From: Lutraria lutraria
Taxonomy: Eukaryota > Mollusca > Bivalvia > Venerida > Mactridae
Assembly (NCBI GenBank): GCA_964023205.1
Contig: OZ026845.1
Span: 1,870,001-1,934,000 of the forward strand
Length of the DNA stretch: 64,000 nucleotides
Direction: 5' to 3'
The translations under genes and the position numbers were made by a program. Positions 48,131 through 59,789 of this stretch are shown here, in pieces. The notes under the pieces were generated by a model that made no database searches, was not told where the DNA came from, and worked only from the letters and a program-made list of their open reading frames with translations. Position 1 is the first letter of the stretch, and every line of letters starts with the position of its first letter.

Positions 48131-49038
48131 TATAGTTAAATTTTCTTATAGTCAAGGTCGAATATTGGACGATACCATTGTAAAGGTAAGTATTAGATAC
48201 AGTACGAGTTTTTCTTCAAAAGTGTCTTCTTACAGACGTAAGAGGACGGTTCGCTTAGACAAACAACCAAAAAAAATTTGTCCGAGGCGAAGCCGAGGAT
48301 AAAATGGTTGTTTGTCTAAGCTAACCGTCTTCTTAGCGTCTGTAAGGAGACATTTTTGAAGAAAATACAAGTACGTGTATCTGACTTATACGACGATAAA
48401 GGATTATGTCCACGTGAAAGTTGAGTTATTGACAAGTGAGAAGACGTAAGAAGACACTTTTTGAATAGCTCTGCTGGGGGTATAGTCGTATAATAACTGT
48501 AAATTGATTGCCCAAATCATTTTAAATCCGTAGTGAAGTGTCATTCACGTGAACCAGAGTATTGGATAAGGTGGCATGTACATACACATAATATTTTTAC
48601 AAAATGAAGCAGATGTGGGTGGTTCGAACTCAGTCAATGGCACTTTCTTTTTAAATTATTATATACCTTTATTTTTTATAATTATTTTTTCATTGAAATA
48701 GGTTTGTTCTTGTTACATGTATGTATACACACTGAACAGTACCTTTTTGTATAATAATTTCAAAAGAGAAAAGGTAAAGAAGAAATGCATTATTTTCTGA
48801 TGTATTTCTCATATATTGTTTTCTTTTTATTGCACGAAATCGCGAATACAAAAGTTATTTCAAATACTATACACATTTCACATTAAAACAGGCTTCTACT
48901 TTATATACATTTACTCCACAATTAAAATAATATATAATGCTAATTATTTAAAATGATTTGGGCAATCAATTTACAGTGATTACCTTTACAATGGTATCGT
49001 CCAATATTCGACCTTGACTATAAGAAAATTGAACTATA
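48131..49038. mobile_element. Foldback element interrupted by a second foldback element
   Basis: Left block 48131-48188 mirrors 48981-49038 (58 bp, one mismatch seen), and left block 48499-48528 mirrors 48946-48975 (30 bp). On the right the two blocks are adjacent; on the left they are split by about 305 bp (48191-48494). That insert is itself a hairpin built from 'cttcttacagacgtaagagg' and 'gacaaacaacc' words on both sides of 'gaggcgaagccgagg'. Confidence 0.75.
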
Positions 49039-49049
49039 TGTATAGGATA

Positions 49050-49190
49050 TCGATCGAGTACGAGGTCTATCTGCGTAGGAAAGACCTGGTCACGGGATTC
49101 ACGTGAACACCGAGAGCGCAAAGCGCTCGAGGTGTTTCGAGAATCTCGTGATCAGGTCTTTTCTACACAGATAGGCAGATGTACGAGGTT
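49050..49190. repeat. Imperfect palindrome, CpG-containing
   Basis: 'gtacgaggtctatctgcgta' and 'agacctggtcacgggattc' mirror 'gagaatctcgtgatcaggtc' and 'tacacagataggcagatgta' across a centre with CGAGAGCGCAAAGCGCTCG. Directly follows the foldback element. Confidence 0.7.
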
Positions 49191-49730
49191 GGTATCTGAC
49201 TTACACAACGTTCGACAGTTGCGAGATGGCTTTACATTTACCGACATGTCCAATAGCAATACAGACGATATATTTTCTTTGGCTCTGGTCATATGCAGCG
49301 ACATGGCAACACCCGAAACGATGAACAGGTACTGTGTATATACTATAACGATTTATAAATAATCTGAATTTGACTGTTATATTGTCCTTCTCGTCTTATT
49401 TAGAAATGTGGATTTGGCTACCAATTACACCACCCTATGACAATGTCATTGAATGTTAGCTGAGAGCTTGCTTATTTATTCTTGTTGCAACGTTACTGTC
49501 GGTTTGAAAGAAAAGGAAAAACAGTTTTCAGACACAAATATGTTTTTACATTATATACGTAAAACGTCGATTTTCTAGTATCTTATTGGCAAAGAATAAT
49601 ATGTTGCCATAAGTTCTTTTCATGCCCCGCCATTCGATACGGCGGTAGGACATAAAGTGACACCCCTGTCCGTCCTTCCGTCCGTTCAAATTTTGATCTC
49701 AAGACATAATTCATGGATTTATTTCATATA

Positions 49731-50030
49731 AGCCCGCCTGGTTATCACAGTGGTTAGAGCGTTGGTCTACTGATCAAGAAGTTGTGAGGTCGAACCCTAA
49801 GCGCACTGTCCATGACCAGTTCGGCTTAAGATATTACATCCCATTTTGAATTGTCAACCACCTCTGAATTATGTGGGGTAGCTTTACTAGCTTGGTATTA
49901 GCTTACGGATAGAATGGTACCTAGTCTAGATAAATCCAGGGAATTTAGCTGGGTAGGATGACTACCCGCTACGATATAACTGATATTATATTGAAAATGG
50001 CGTTAAATCCGATGAGATAACTAAATAAAT
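49731..50030 (+). mobile_element. tRNA-derived SINE, copy 2
   Basis: The head starts GCCCGCCTGGTTATCACAG (A-box degraded, CAGTGGTTAG kept) and has GGTCGAACC as B-box. It ends AAAATGGCGTTAAATCCGAT with an A-rich tail. Same strand and same length (about 300 bp) as copy 1. Confidence 0.85.
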
Positions 50031-50220
50031 AAGAATGGTTTCATTTTCTACCTGAAAGTGTGTGATGATAAAATACATGTCAACTTCGATTTCCGTTAAA
50101 AACCCAAACATTTCACAGGAATTATAATTTGTATAGTTGAGAACACAATTATTTGGATCATACAAACGAGTTGTATTCTTATGTACAGAACCACGTGGCG
50201 ACTCCTGCTCTGTCGAATCA

Positions 50221-50425
50221 AAGTACTAAATTGAATGTACTAAAAGTACTCATGGAAACTGAACTTATATAGACTTGCACTATGCACAACATGAAACGGG
50301 AACCAGTTTAAGGATTGCATGGCGGATGTAGATAAACGTAATACTTAGGGCCGCATACAAATTCATGCGCGCTGAGCGAGTGACGGTAAAGGAAAGCTGA
50401 GCTATCATTCAGTTTCCAAAAAGTG
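50221..50425. mobile_element. Family C element, fullest copy
   Basis: 'aaagtactaaattg', AAGTACTCATGGAAACTGAAC (motif), 'gcatggcggatgtagataaa', 'aaattcatgcgcgctgagcg' and 'cattcagtttccaaaaag'. The reverse of 55446-55652. Confidence 0.75.
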
Positions 50426-50429
50426 ACCC

Positions 50430-51895
50430 GAGTCGCGTGACAATCTGTGCTTTGCAACAAACTTAGTACAATAAAAACAAAATATTGGCGTATAATATGT
50501 CTTTTACGACACATCTATTACAAGGGATCCTTAAGAACTAAACATTTTGTTAGCACGAAATGCAGCCATTTCATGAATACACGTCTAGACTTGACATGCT
50601 TTCTATTGCTGTTAGATTTGAAAATACTGCGTCGAGTTTGTAAGAAACTGAACTCATGCGATATTTTGATAGATAAGTAGGCAGCAGTTAGCCAAATGTC
50701 AGGAAGAAACTACTGACCACGAATAAAGGAAATACATTCTGAAACGAACATGGTAGACCTCTAATACAATGAAGTACATACCGATTGTTATTTTTTGACG
50801 AGTACTAAATTTAACCTTACATTATTGATGAACAAACTATTGTTACAGTCATGAATAATTCAGATCCCTACATTGAATCTTTTTTTCTAATTAATTAATA
50901 CGCTAAAAATAATCACGAAGTCTTCTTCGGAAGTTTTTAAATACTTATTTATTGAGCAGCGTAAAATGAAGTCGAATAAGATGACGGTATTTTACATAAA
51001 GGGTGGGAACCTTTTTATTTCGTTGTCATGGCAGTTACAAAATAAAACAAAAGTTGAAATTAATTAAGAAAATGAACTAAACATATCTCCGGGAATTGAT
51101 TATATGAGAAACCTAGTTTAATATCTTCCTTATATCAACTTCATGTATCCATTGTTGGCAAGGATTCGTGAGGATTTCTATCAGAAACTCTGCTAATGAC
51201 TAATGCAATTTTTATGCGAGCCCATGTCTTGCAATCTTCATTTTAAATGTGATATTCTCTTGCGACAATTTAGAGACAAATTCCATTTGCAAGACTATGA
51301 AAAATTCGACCATTTAAACGCAGCACATTACGAAATAATGCTGTATGAAAGAGGTCGTAAAAGGTCACTGTAATGGTGAATCAAACTGGCGGATTCAAGC
51401 GTGGGGGCGCATCCAGTGCGCGCCCCAAAAGTCTCCGACCATAGAAAGAAATGATATATCATTCAATGAAATATCATTCAATTATTTTCTAGCGCAACCG
51501 AGGTAGAAAATGAACCCAAAACTCATCAGAATGCTCAATTTCACTTCTTAACCCCCACTGCCAACAATCTTAAATAATACGCCCCCCCCCCTGGCCTGAA
51601 AATCTTGATCCGCCCCTGAATTAAGTAAAAAGCCACTTGAATATTTTTTAAGTAAGGGACGTAAAATAGTCCGGTATGTCTTGTAATGATGAAGGAGGAT
51701 GAATGTAATGTTGGTATAGCTGCATGAGCGGAATGACAAGATTTAAAAGCATGTATTTGATGTTTTTTCTCTTTACATGACACAATTACGTTTGGGGACA
51801 ACTCATTTTGAGCACTATTTAGTTGATTTTAAACGTACATATTTAAAAAAAAACATTAAAAAATCGCCCAGTCACATGTTCTTAATACATTGACT
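50430..51895. other. Non-coding stretch
   Basis: No recognisable exon. The short proline/glycine-containing frames near 51.55 kb arise over a C-homopolymer (about 51582-51591). Confidence 0.5.
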
Positions 51896-52000
51896 ATAAT
51901 GCAACCTCTGCAAAGCAACACCCTTTGGGAGTAGCAAAATTATGTTGTTGTTGAGAGGTTGTTGTTCAAGAGAGGGCCGCTCTGGGGATGTTGCGCTGTG
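51896..52000. mobile_element. MITE family A copy, internally deleted
   Basis: 'taatgcaacctctgcaaagc' to 'gggatgttgcgctgtg', about 105 bp; the middle third of the family is missing. Confidence 0.7.
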
Positions 52001-52851
52001 TTCGTTTAAATTTCTGCAGCAAATTATGCGTTGAGAACAATCTATAGTGACTCAAAGTCTAATGATTGTCATAAATTAACGACCTCTACCATCCCCTGTA
52101 TCTTTAGGCAATATTTGTATTGCAACAGAAGATCGAAACAATAACTTAATTTTAGAATTATTAAAATGGCTTGTCTCATAGATATTTTGAGTGGGATTTT
52201 TCAACTCGGGTTGAATTTAGTTAACTTAGCGTTCATTTTGATGTATGATGCTCATTAAGACGCCTCATTTCTGTACGCTCGGAGAACTATGATACCATAT
52301 TCTGAAAAGAAGTCTGTAATTTAAGTCATTTAAAACCGAATTTGATAAAGCATGAAGGAAGCTTAAATGAATGGTACTTTGTAGCATGCATGCTGTGCTT
52401 TTATCATAAACGGCAATTGCCATTGCGACAATGTCTCCAACGGTTCATATAGAATAGTTGATGATCATCATATTAGACTGAAATGAAGAAACGTCGATGT
52501 TCAGAAAAATATTACCGATCAGATATTTGTATAACGTCTGTGACAAGAACAGTCGTTGGCGGCAAATATTTCCAATTTTATTTATCTGGATTTAATATTT
52601 TTTCGGTTATATATGGCGGTCGATTCACCTAACAAGTTCTGGTTTGTTTTCAAACCAGGACTAATTTACTCCTTCACAAGGGACCGCAACTTCTCCACAT
52701 GTGCTGGAAAATCGACAATGTTGTCAAACATTATGGAAGGCTATTACATGCCCCGATCAGAATCGAACCGAACCTCCGCGCTAACAACTGGGCCACAATT
52801 TACTAAGCAAGCAGAATATTTGCTAAGAGGTGCAAAGGAATGGTTTATCTT
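52001..52851. other. No recognised gene
   Basis: An open frame of about 110 codons at 52556-52891 runs into the repeat at 52852 and has no family resemblance I can see, so it is not called a gene. Confidence 0.5.
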
Positions 52852-54017
52852 TTTAGCTCACATGTCACAAAGTGACAAAGTGAGCTATTAGGATCACTCT
52901 CCGTCCGGCGTCCGGCGTCGTGCGTCGTGCGTTGTGCGTCGTGCGTCGTGCGTCGTGCGTCGTCAAACTTTTTGTTGTGACCACACTAGGGGCCACATTT
53001 TTGGCTCAATTTTAGCAAATCTGGGTTAGAACGTTAATATCAACAAAATCTCGGACGAGTTCGACATTGGGCCATTTGGGGTCAAAAACTAGGTCACCAG
53101 GGCCAAATAAGGGAAAACCTTGTGAACACTTTAGAAATCACTGTTTTGACTTTATCTTCATGAAACTTTGTCAGAATGTTTATTTTAATAATATGTAGGT
53201 CAAGTTTGATAATGGGTCATTTCTGTAGTAAAATTAGGTCACTAGGGCAAATTGCTGGAAAACCTTGTGAACACTCTAGAAGTCACTGTTTTGATTGGAT
53301 GATCATGAAACCTTGTCAGAATGTTTGTCTTCATAATATCTTGGAAGAGTTCGAACATGGGTCATCTTGGGTCAAAAACTAGGTCGCTAGGTCAAATCTT
53401 ATGAAAACCATGTTAACACTGTAGATTTCACAGTTATTATTGGATCTTCACCAAACTTGTCAAATCGTTTGTTTTAATGATATAACGGTCAAGTATAAAT
53501 ATGGGTCATCTGGGGTCAATAACTAGGTCACCAGGTCAAATCTTAGGAAAATTTTGTTAACACTGTAGATGTCACAGTTTTAATTGGATCTTCGCCAAAC
53601 CATGTCAAAATGTTTGCCTCAATGATATGTGGGTCAAGGATGAACATGGGTCAGCCGGGTTCAAAAACTGGGTCACAAGGTCAAATCTTAGGTAAAAATC
53701 TTGTAAAAGCTCTAAATGTCATGGTTTTGATTGGATCTTGGCCAAACCTTGTCAGGACAAGTTAAAATATGGGTCACCTAGGGTCAAAAACCAGGTCACA
53801 AGGTCAAATCTTAGGAAAACCTTATTAACACTGTAGATGTCAAATTTTGATCGTATCTTCACCAAACCTAGTCAGACTGTTTGTCTTAATGATATGTAAG
53901 ACAAATTCGAACATAGGTCGTCTGGGGTAAAAAACCAGGTCACCGGTTCAAAACAATGTTTTTAATGAGTGAACAGTGATTGTCATGTGAGCGATATAGG
54001 GCCATCTTGGCCCTCTT
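52852..54017 (+). mobile_element. 1.1-kb interspersed repeat, copy 2 (inverted)
   Basis: Begins with the stem-forming AGCTCACATGTCACAAAGTG, runs through a (CGTCGTGCG)n stretch at 52909-52966 and seven internal units with 'gggtcaaaaactaggtca', and ends ATATAGGGCCATCTTGGCCC then TCTTG. It is the reverse complement of 6012-7155 with modest divergence. Confidence 0.85.
52909..52966. repeat. GC-rich microsatellite (CGTCGTG-type)
   Basis: About six repeats of CGTCGTGCG-like units, expanded relative to the copy at 7083-7100, where only ACGACGCACGACGCCGG is present. Confidence 0.8.
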
Positions 54018-55359
54018 GTTTAATAAGACAGCTTCCTGATACGTGAAAATTGGTCCTTACTTGGATTCTAGCACACAACGTTGAGGGGCTAATGCTTTCT
54101 AGTCAATGACCATAACCGCTCGCCGCGGATGCTTCCTTTTTTGAAAAGGTAGTACATGGTGACTCGCTTGATATAAAATCATTGTTTTGACAGTCATCTA
54201 GTTGATTGGATTAAATGTTGTTTGGAACGTCTAAATCACATTTTTATGTAATGAACGTTTTTTAAAAGAAAGAAAGCAAGCAAAGAAGATATACTAGTAT
54301 TCACCAATTACAAATAACCTATTGATACTTCATTAGTCTAATTATGAGTTGATAATTACCAAAGAAAAATTACGTAGAACTAATTAGGAAAATGTCATGC
54401 GTAATAAAATCTGATTTAAGCGTGCATTTATAGCCAATAATGTTTCAATAGAGACAGTTTTAGGAGAGAACGTGATTGGTATAACGTCAGCATGAATATT
54501 CTATGAATATTTATTTAGTCTCCGAGAGAACAAAGTAACATTGTTTCTTGTGTTTATGTTTAGAGCCATTCTACAGGTTTCAGAATGTCTAATCCTGGCA
54601 GTATAGGAGCATAAGGGACAAGAGGTGTCCAGACGTTGATTTTTTTACATACACAATTGGAAAATGAACAATTAATATTCAAACGCCGAGGGAAGGACAT
54701 TGGCGAATGTTAGACATTACTTGTTGCGTAATCCAGTACAAGTCGAGTGTCAACTTTGTCTTTGATGGAAGTCGAAAGTTAAGATAGAAATGCACCCATG
54801 CAATAACATGTTTATCAAAATGTTAGTCATTTACATGATGTTTAATAGAAATATTTTCCATGACACGCGTGTGCCCACCTGTTGAATATGATAGGACAGT
54901 CTGTCAGTGGACAACATTTGGCTTTTATGAAGGCATTTTGTGTATGGAATAGATACAGTGGCTTGCTACTGGCATCAAGAGAAATTGAACTCATCCATTA
55001 CCTAGACACATTTTAGTTTTCGATGTTGCTCTTAAGAATCTGAGTGACCAAGGCTATATTCAGCTCGTGTTATCTGATTTACAAAATGGAATATATATAT
55101 AAAGATTCGGTATAATTCAATTTTAGTCTTGGGAGCGATTATGTGAATATATTCTGTCATATGGAAATGACATTTATGTCTAGACGTGCTAGTAAATTGA
55201 ATAATTTAGCAATTGTCCGAGTCTAGTATCAATTTGTTGGACACACTGGTCTTTTAAAATATTATAGAAACTTCGATACTTGCACTATTTGATTTAGACG
55301 TTTTATCAAGTCAACTACTTCATATATCCCTCAGAAACAGTTCCTTATATAAAGACAAT
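54018..55359. other. Non-coding stretch
   Basis: No exon was seen. 'aacgttgaggggctaatg' near 54081 recurs near 56706 and may be an old SINE remnant. Confidence 0.4.
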
Positions 55360-55443
55360 ATATCGAGGGCTCAGCGCAACACTGTCGTAACTTGTTCTTA
55401 TTTCCATATGAGTTACGACACTGTTGCGTTGAACCCTCGATAT
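55360..55443. repeat. 33-bp inverted repeat with 18-nt loop
   Basis: ATATCGAGGGCTCAGCGCAA.. to ..TTGAACCCTCGATAT, with three mismatches in 33. Abuts the reversed family C element. Confidence 0.85.
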
Positions 55444-55445
55444 GC

Positions 55446-55652
55446 AGTTTATTGGAAACTGGACGATAGTTCAGCTTTCCATAGCCGACACTCGCTCAGC
55501 GCGCATGAATTTTAATGCGGACCAAAGTACTATGTTTATCCACATCCGCCATGTAACTGTTAAACTAGATCCCGTTTCACGTTGCCATGCATGTTTATGT
55601 AAGTTCAGTTCACATGAGTACTTTCAGTACTTTGATTTGTTTGTATTTTTTG
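55446..55652. mobile_element. Family C element, reversed
   Basis: 'ggaaactggacgatagttca', 'cactcgctcagcgcgcatga', 'catccgccatg' and 'agttcagttcacatgagtac' then 'tttcagtactttgat' mirror the copy at 50221. Confidence 0.75.
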
Positions 55653-55659
55653 TGTATTT

Positions 55660-57478
55660 AAGAAAGTAAGATCGTGTTTCGAAATTAGAATACAAATGTA
55701 CTTCCTATCAGGAAAATAAACTATTCGGTCTACACTCTACTATTTCGTTTGATTTATTATCTGTTGATCAGACCAGTTTACATTTCTACAAATCGTGTAT
55801 TCCAATATTCAAAGGTGATAAAAATTTGCATTTTTTGCACAGAATGATAGACGGTATTATTGTCAGGAGATGCATAACCTAATCTAATTCCGGAAACATA
55901 ATTCTAAGAATAGGGCCTCTCATTAATTTACTGACAGCAACAATATGTTCCAGCAAATAAACAATAAACACCAGCGCGTGCAAACAATAATTCCTTGAAG
56001 TTAGAATAATCAGGATGTGATATCGGAGAGTAGCAAGACCCAAACGCATCGTTCAGTGTTACACAGACGCACGTGGAATTTTTAGCGCGAAGTTTTATTG
56101 ATAAGAATTTCCTTCTTGTCAGTCTCACTGTCCGATGCGGATTATAATTTAACTTTGTGCATGAATGTAAATGCAATAATCTTCATTATAAAGGAATATA
56201 AAATACTGAATCGACTTAACAAATTGTTAAAATTGTGCGTGGATTTAGAAAAAATATCGGTAATTCTTTTCTACCAATTGTGAGTGATTATTTAGATGAA
56301 TATTCCAAATGTAAAGTGGAGAATTTTTATCGTTAAGTGATTTATGCTTAATTCTTATATGACCCGGAAGGAAATATTGAACAAAAAACAACAACAAAAA
56401 AAACGTAAGTTAAACAAAAATTATAAATATAAAAATGTTGAACTTAAATTTGTCTCTCATTTATAAATATTTATTATTATTACATAAAAAATTATATTTA
56501 CTTTGTAATATCAATATAGTTTGTACGTGTAGTTGGGGGTCTTTTAACTCCATTCTACTCGTACTAGTATATTATTTTCTGGGGTTTAACTTCGCTCCAA
56601 CATCCAGGGTCACTTTATTGCATCTAATAGAACAACCGGTCTTACGGTAAGCTAGCTGAACAATTTCCTCATATATTAAACTTGGCCCCAATGGGATTCG
56701 AACTTACGGCGTTGAGGGGCTAGTGATTATACTAGTAAGAATGAAAGTTATTATAATGATTAATACATATTATAATTAGTAATTAATTATATTAGTACAT
56801 GTTTATGTATTATATTTGTAAATTAAGAGATACTAAAGTATTTCAATGTATTACAAATACATTGATATTTATCATAAACTAGATTGTCAATCGGTTTTAC
56901 AGTACAATTTTAAAGATTTTTTGAAGCTCATTTGTGAACGTGCTATTTAAATACGCTTTGAAATCATACAAGAATCACACCATCTGATACAATTCACACA
57001 AATCAAGATGATATCAATTTGCTTTCTAAACATAACAATACACATATATCATCCTTGTATCACTTTTTGGTTTTCTCTAAAATCAGGGAAAATGATTGCA
57101 TTTATGTTTGCATTATGATGGAAATATCAGTATTCAAATTTCAATACCCAAAAGCTTATGTTTTAGGTATTAATATTTCTCCATTTTAGGGAATGCCGAA
57201 ACAGATAAAAACCAATTCACATTTTATCCAGCGTTATTCGACCTGTTGATAACGGTTGAACTGACATAGATTCGTACTTGCTTTGTTAATTGGACTGGAA
57301 TGTTCTGTATCAAGAATTAAGAACATACTGTAATCAGATTTCTGGTGAACTTTAGATCCTAATTACACACCTGAGCACTCAGCGGAGCACCAAATGTTTG
57401 TCTCGTCTTTAATTCTTCACGTTCAGATTGAAAAAGATCTAATGCTCACCTCAAAATCACTTTTGCCTGAATACTACG
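55660..57478. other. Gene-free AT-rich DNA
   Basis: No exon was recognised. Contains GGGATTCGAACTTACGGC at about 56693, a B-box mirror suggesting an old tRNA-derived repeat on the minus strand. Confidence 0.5.
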
Positions 57479-57483
57479 AGCAT

Positions 57484-58552
57484 CACAATATTCCGACAAT
57501 CACAATATTCCGACAATCTCGATCAATATTCCGACATTCTCAATATTCCTAACACATCAATATTCCGACATTCTCAATATTCCGAGTACATCAATATTCC
57601 GACATCCTCAATATTCCGACATTCTCAATATTCCTAGCACGTCAATATTCCGACAATCTCAATAATCCGACAATCTCAATATTCCTAGCACGTCAATATT
57701 CCGACAATCTCAATATTCTGACATTCTCAATATTCCTAGCACGTCAATATTCCGACATTCTCAATATTCCGAGCAAATCAATATTCCGACATTCTCAATA
57801 TTCCGACATTCTCAATATTCCTAGCACGTCAATATTCCGACAATCTCAATATTCCGACATTCTCAATATTCCTAGCACGTCAATATTCCGACATTCTCAA
57901 TATTCCTAGCACGTCAATATTCCGACAATCTCAATATTCCGACATTCTCAATATTCCGACATTCTCAATATTCCGACATTCTCAATATTCCGACATTCTC
58001 AATATTCCTAGCACGTCAATATTCCGACAATCTCAATATTCCGACATTCTCAATATTCCGACATTCTCAATATTCCGACATTCTCAATATTCCGAGTACA
58101 TCGATATTCCGACATTCTCAATATTCCGACATTCTCAATATTCCGACATTCTCAATATTCCGACATTCTCAATATTCCGACATTCTCAATATTCCTAGCA
58201 CGTCAATATTCCGACAATCTCAATAATCCGACAATCTCAATATTCCGAGTTCATCAATATTCCGACATTCTCAATATCCCGACATTCTCAATATTCCGAC
58301 ATTCTCAATATTCCGACATTCTCAATATTCCGACATTCTCAATATTCCGACATTCTCAATATTCCTAGCACGTCAATATTCCGACATTCTCAATATTCCG
58401 ACAATCTCAATATTCCGAGTACATCAATATTCCAACAATCTCAATATTATGAGCACCTCGATATTTCGACAATCTTGATATTACGAGCACCTTGATATTA
58501 CAACCATCTCCATGTTTTACAGCTATATCAATATTATGAGCCCCTCAATATG
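57484..58552. repeat. 17-bp minisatellite, about 60 copies
   Basis: The unit is 17 bp, all variants sharing TCAATATTCC. Four main variants alternate: GACATTCTCAATATTCC, GACAATCTCAATATTCC, TAGCACGTCAATATTCC and GAGTACATCAATATTCC. The right end decays into forms such as 'gagcacctcgatattt'. Confidence 0.95.
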
Positions 58553-58706
58553 TCTTCCTTTTTTGGTCCGTGTGAGGTCTAAATGTCTAACTTTTACTGT
58601 ATGATAGTTTGTTTTAAATATGATACAAGGTACTTCTTAGAGATATCAGTTGTTACCTTAGAAACGAAAACAGAACAACAGCAATATCGTGTTATGTAAG
58701 TAGCTG

Positions 58707-58712
58707 TTTATT
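58707..58712 (-). terminator. Poly(A) signal of the candidate minus-strand gene
   Basis: AATAAA on the minus strand, 20 bp beyond the stop codon of the candidate last exon. Confidence 0.35.
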
Positions 58713-58732
58713 CTATCAAATAAACATCATCA

Positions 58733-59061
58733 TTAGCAAAGAACACTGGCACCATAAACGCCATATCTTCTTTGGAATTGCATCGAGATAATCCTGTTAT
58801 GTGTAGATGCAGATAAATACATTAACAGCAATGAAAATTGTGCAGTATGTATGTTCTGATAAAATAAGTCCATACCTCTGGACAGATGTTTTCATTTGAT
58901 TAACCTCTTCTTTGAACACAGCAGCACAAGCGTTTTGTATGTTGGAGACACCAGGACCTTCCGCAATAGGTATTGTGACAAAGCATTTCTCAATCTTCAA
59001 AAATGGCTTGTACGTCACAAAGTTTGTCTGACCTCTTGTATTTATTGCACTCATCCTAAGA
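58733..59061 (-). CDS. Candidate two-exon 3' end of an unidentified gene
   Basis: Exon 59061-58876 (acceptor GGCATTCACCAG, donor GTATGG) joins exon 58793-58733 (acceptor ACATAACAG) in phase. The joined frame ends in a stop, with AATAAA 20 bp on. The translation runs LRMSAINTRGQTNFVTYKP, has IPIAEGPGVSNIQNACAAVF in the middle, and ends RRYGVYGASVLC. A start at MSAINTRGQ would give about 79 residues; otherwise earlier exons are needed. I recognise no family. The opposite strand of the first exon is also open for about 60 codons, so which strand, if either, is coding is uncertain. Confidence 0.35.
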
Positions 59062-59262
59062 CTGGTGAATGCCAAGATTTATTCTAACGACTTGAAAAAA
59101 AAGAATTGTTAAGGACTACTTAGCCGAAAAATAAATAGGGGAGTGGTCAAAGGTATAAAACATGATTCTTTCAGTAATATTTGCATTTGGATATTGCTGT
59201 TAGTATGTATGGGATCGATGCCATTTGGCTACTTCAAACTGTAAAGCGATAATTTAGGTTAT

Positions 59263-59643
59263 TTAGCTGATACCATTATGAATTGCATCAAAGCATCTAA
59301 TACTAGTACCATCTCTTGTAATTCCATATAGTTCATTAAGAATTAATTTCCTCCTCCAACCTCGAATGAAACAATAAGAATGACATATAGCGCATTTATC
59401 ACAATTCTCACAAGTTCCGTGTGGTGTTTAGGGTAAAATATTAAAAAAATCTTTGTTTACCTGCATTCCAACCGTATTAAAGCGTTTTGGTTTTCTTAAA
59501 TTTATGTTGACAGGATACGATAAATCATGTCCCCACCACGGGAGTTGAATGCATTGACAATTAAGTTCTAAACGAAATTCGATGTTTTCCCAGTTAGTCT
59601 GTCCTTTTTTAATTTGAAAAGAAACAGCGAGACCATCGTTGAC
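59263..59643 (-). pseudogene. Coding-like frame with one internal stop, unidentified
   Basis: On the minus strand one frame is open from 59643 to a TAA at 59430-59428, and again to a TAA at 59265-59263. The first part contains GQTNWENIEFRLELN and LPWWGHDLSYPVN and reaches a good donor, CAG/GTAAAC, at 59460. The second part contains CENCDKCAICHSYC, a dense cysteine cluster. There is no start codon in a suitable place and no clear acceptor. It could be exon(s) of the gene to its left, a decayed pseudogene or chance. Confidence 0.25.
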
Positions 59644-59789
59644 TCATTGATCCTTGTTACGTATTTATAAATGTGACAGGACTACAAATGAGTAATTTCT
59701 CTCAAGTTCTTTAAATGTATTTTAATTGATAGTTATTACAAAAAATGTTACATGGACGAGAGTTCTGTATTTTATTTAAAAAAAACGCT

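Noticed and set aside
52556..52891. 110-codon frame
   Set aside because: It runs into the 1.1-kb repeat, has no recognisable domain, and lacks splice or promoter context.
57484..58552. CRISPR-like array
   Set aside because: Units are contiguous 17-bp repeats without unique spacers, in a eukaryotic setting; it is a minisatellite.
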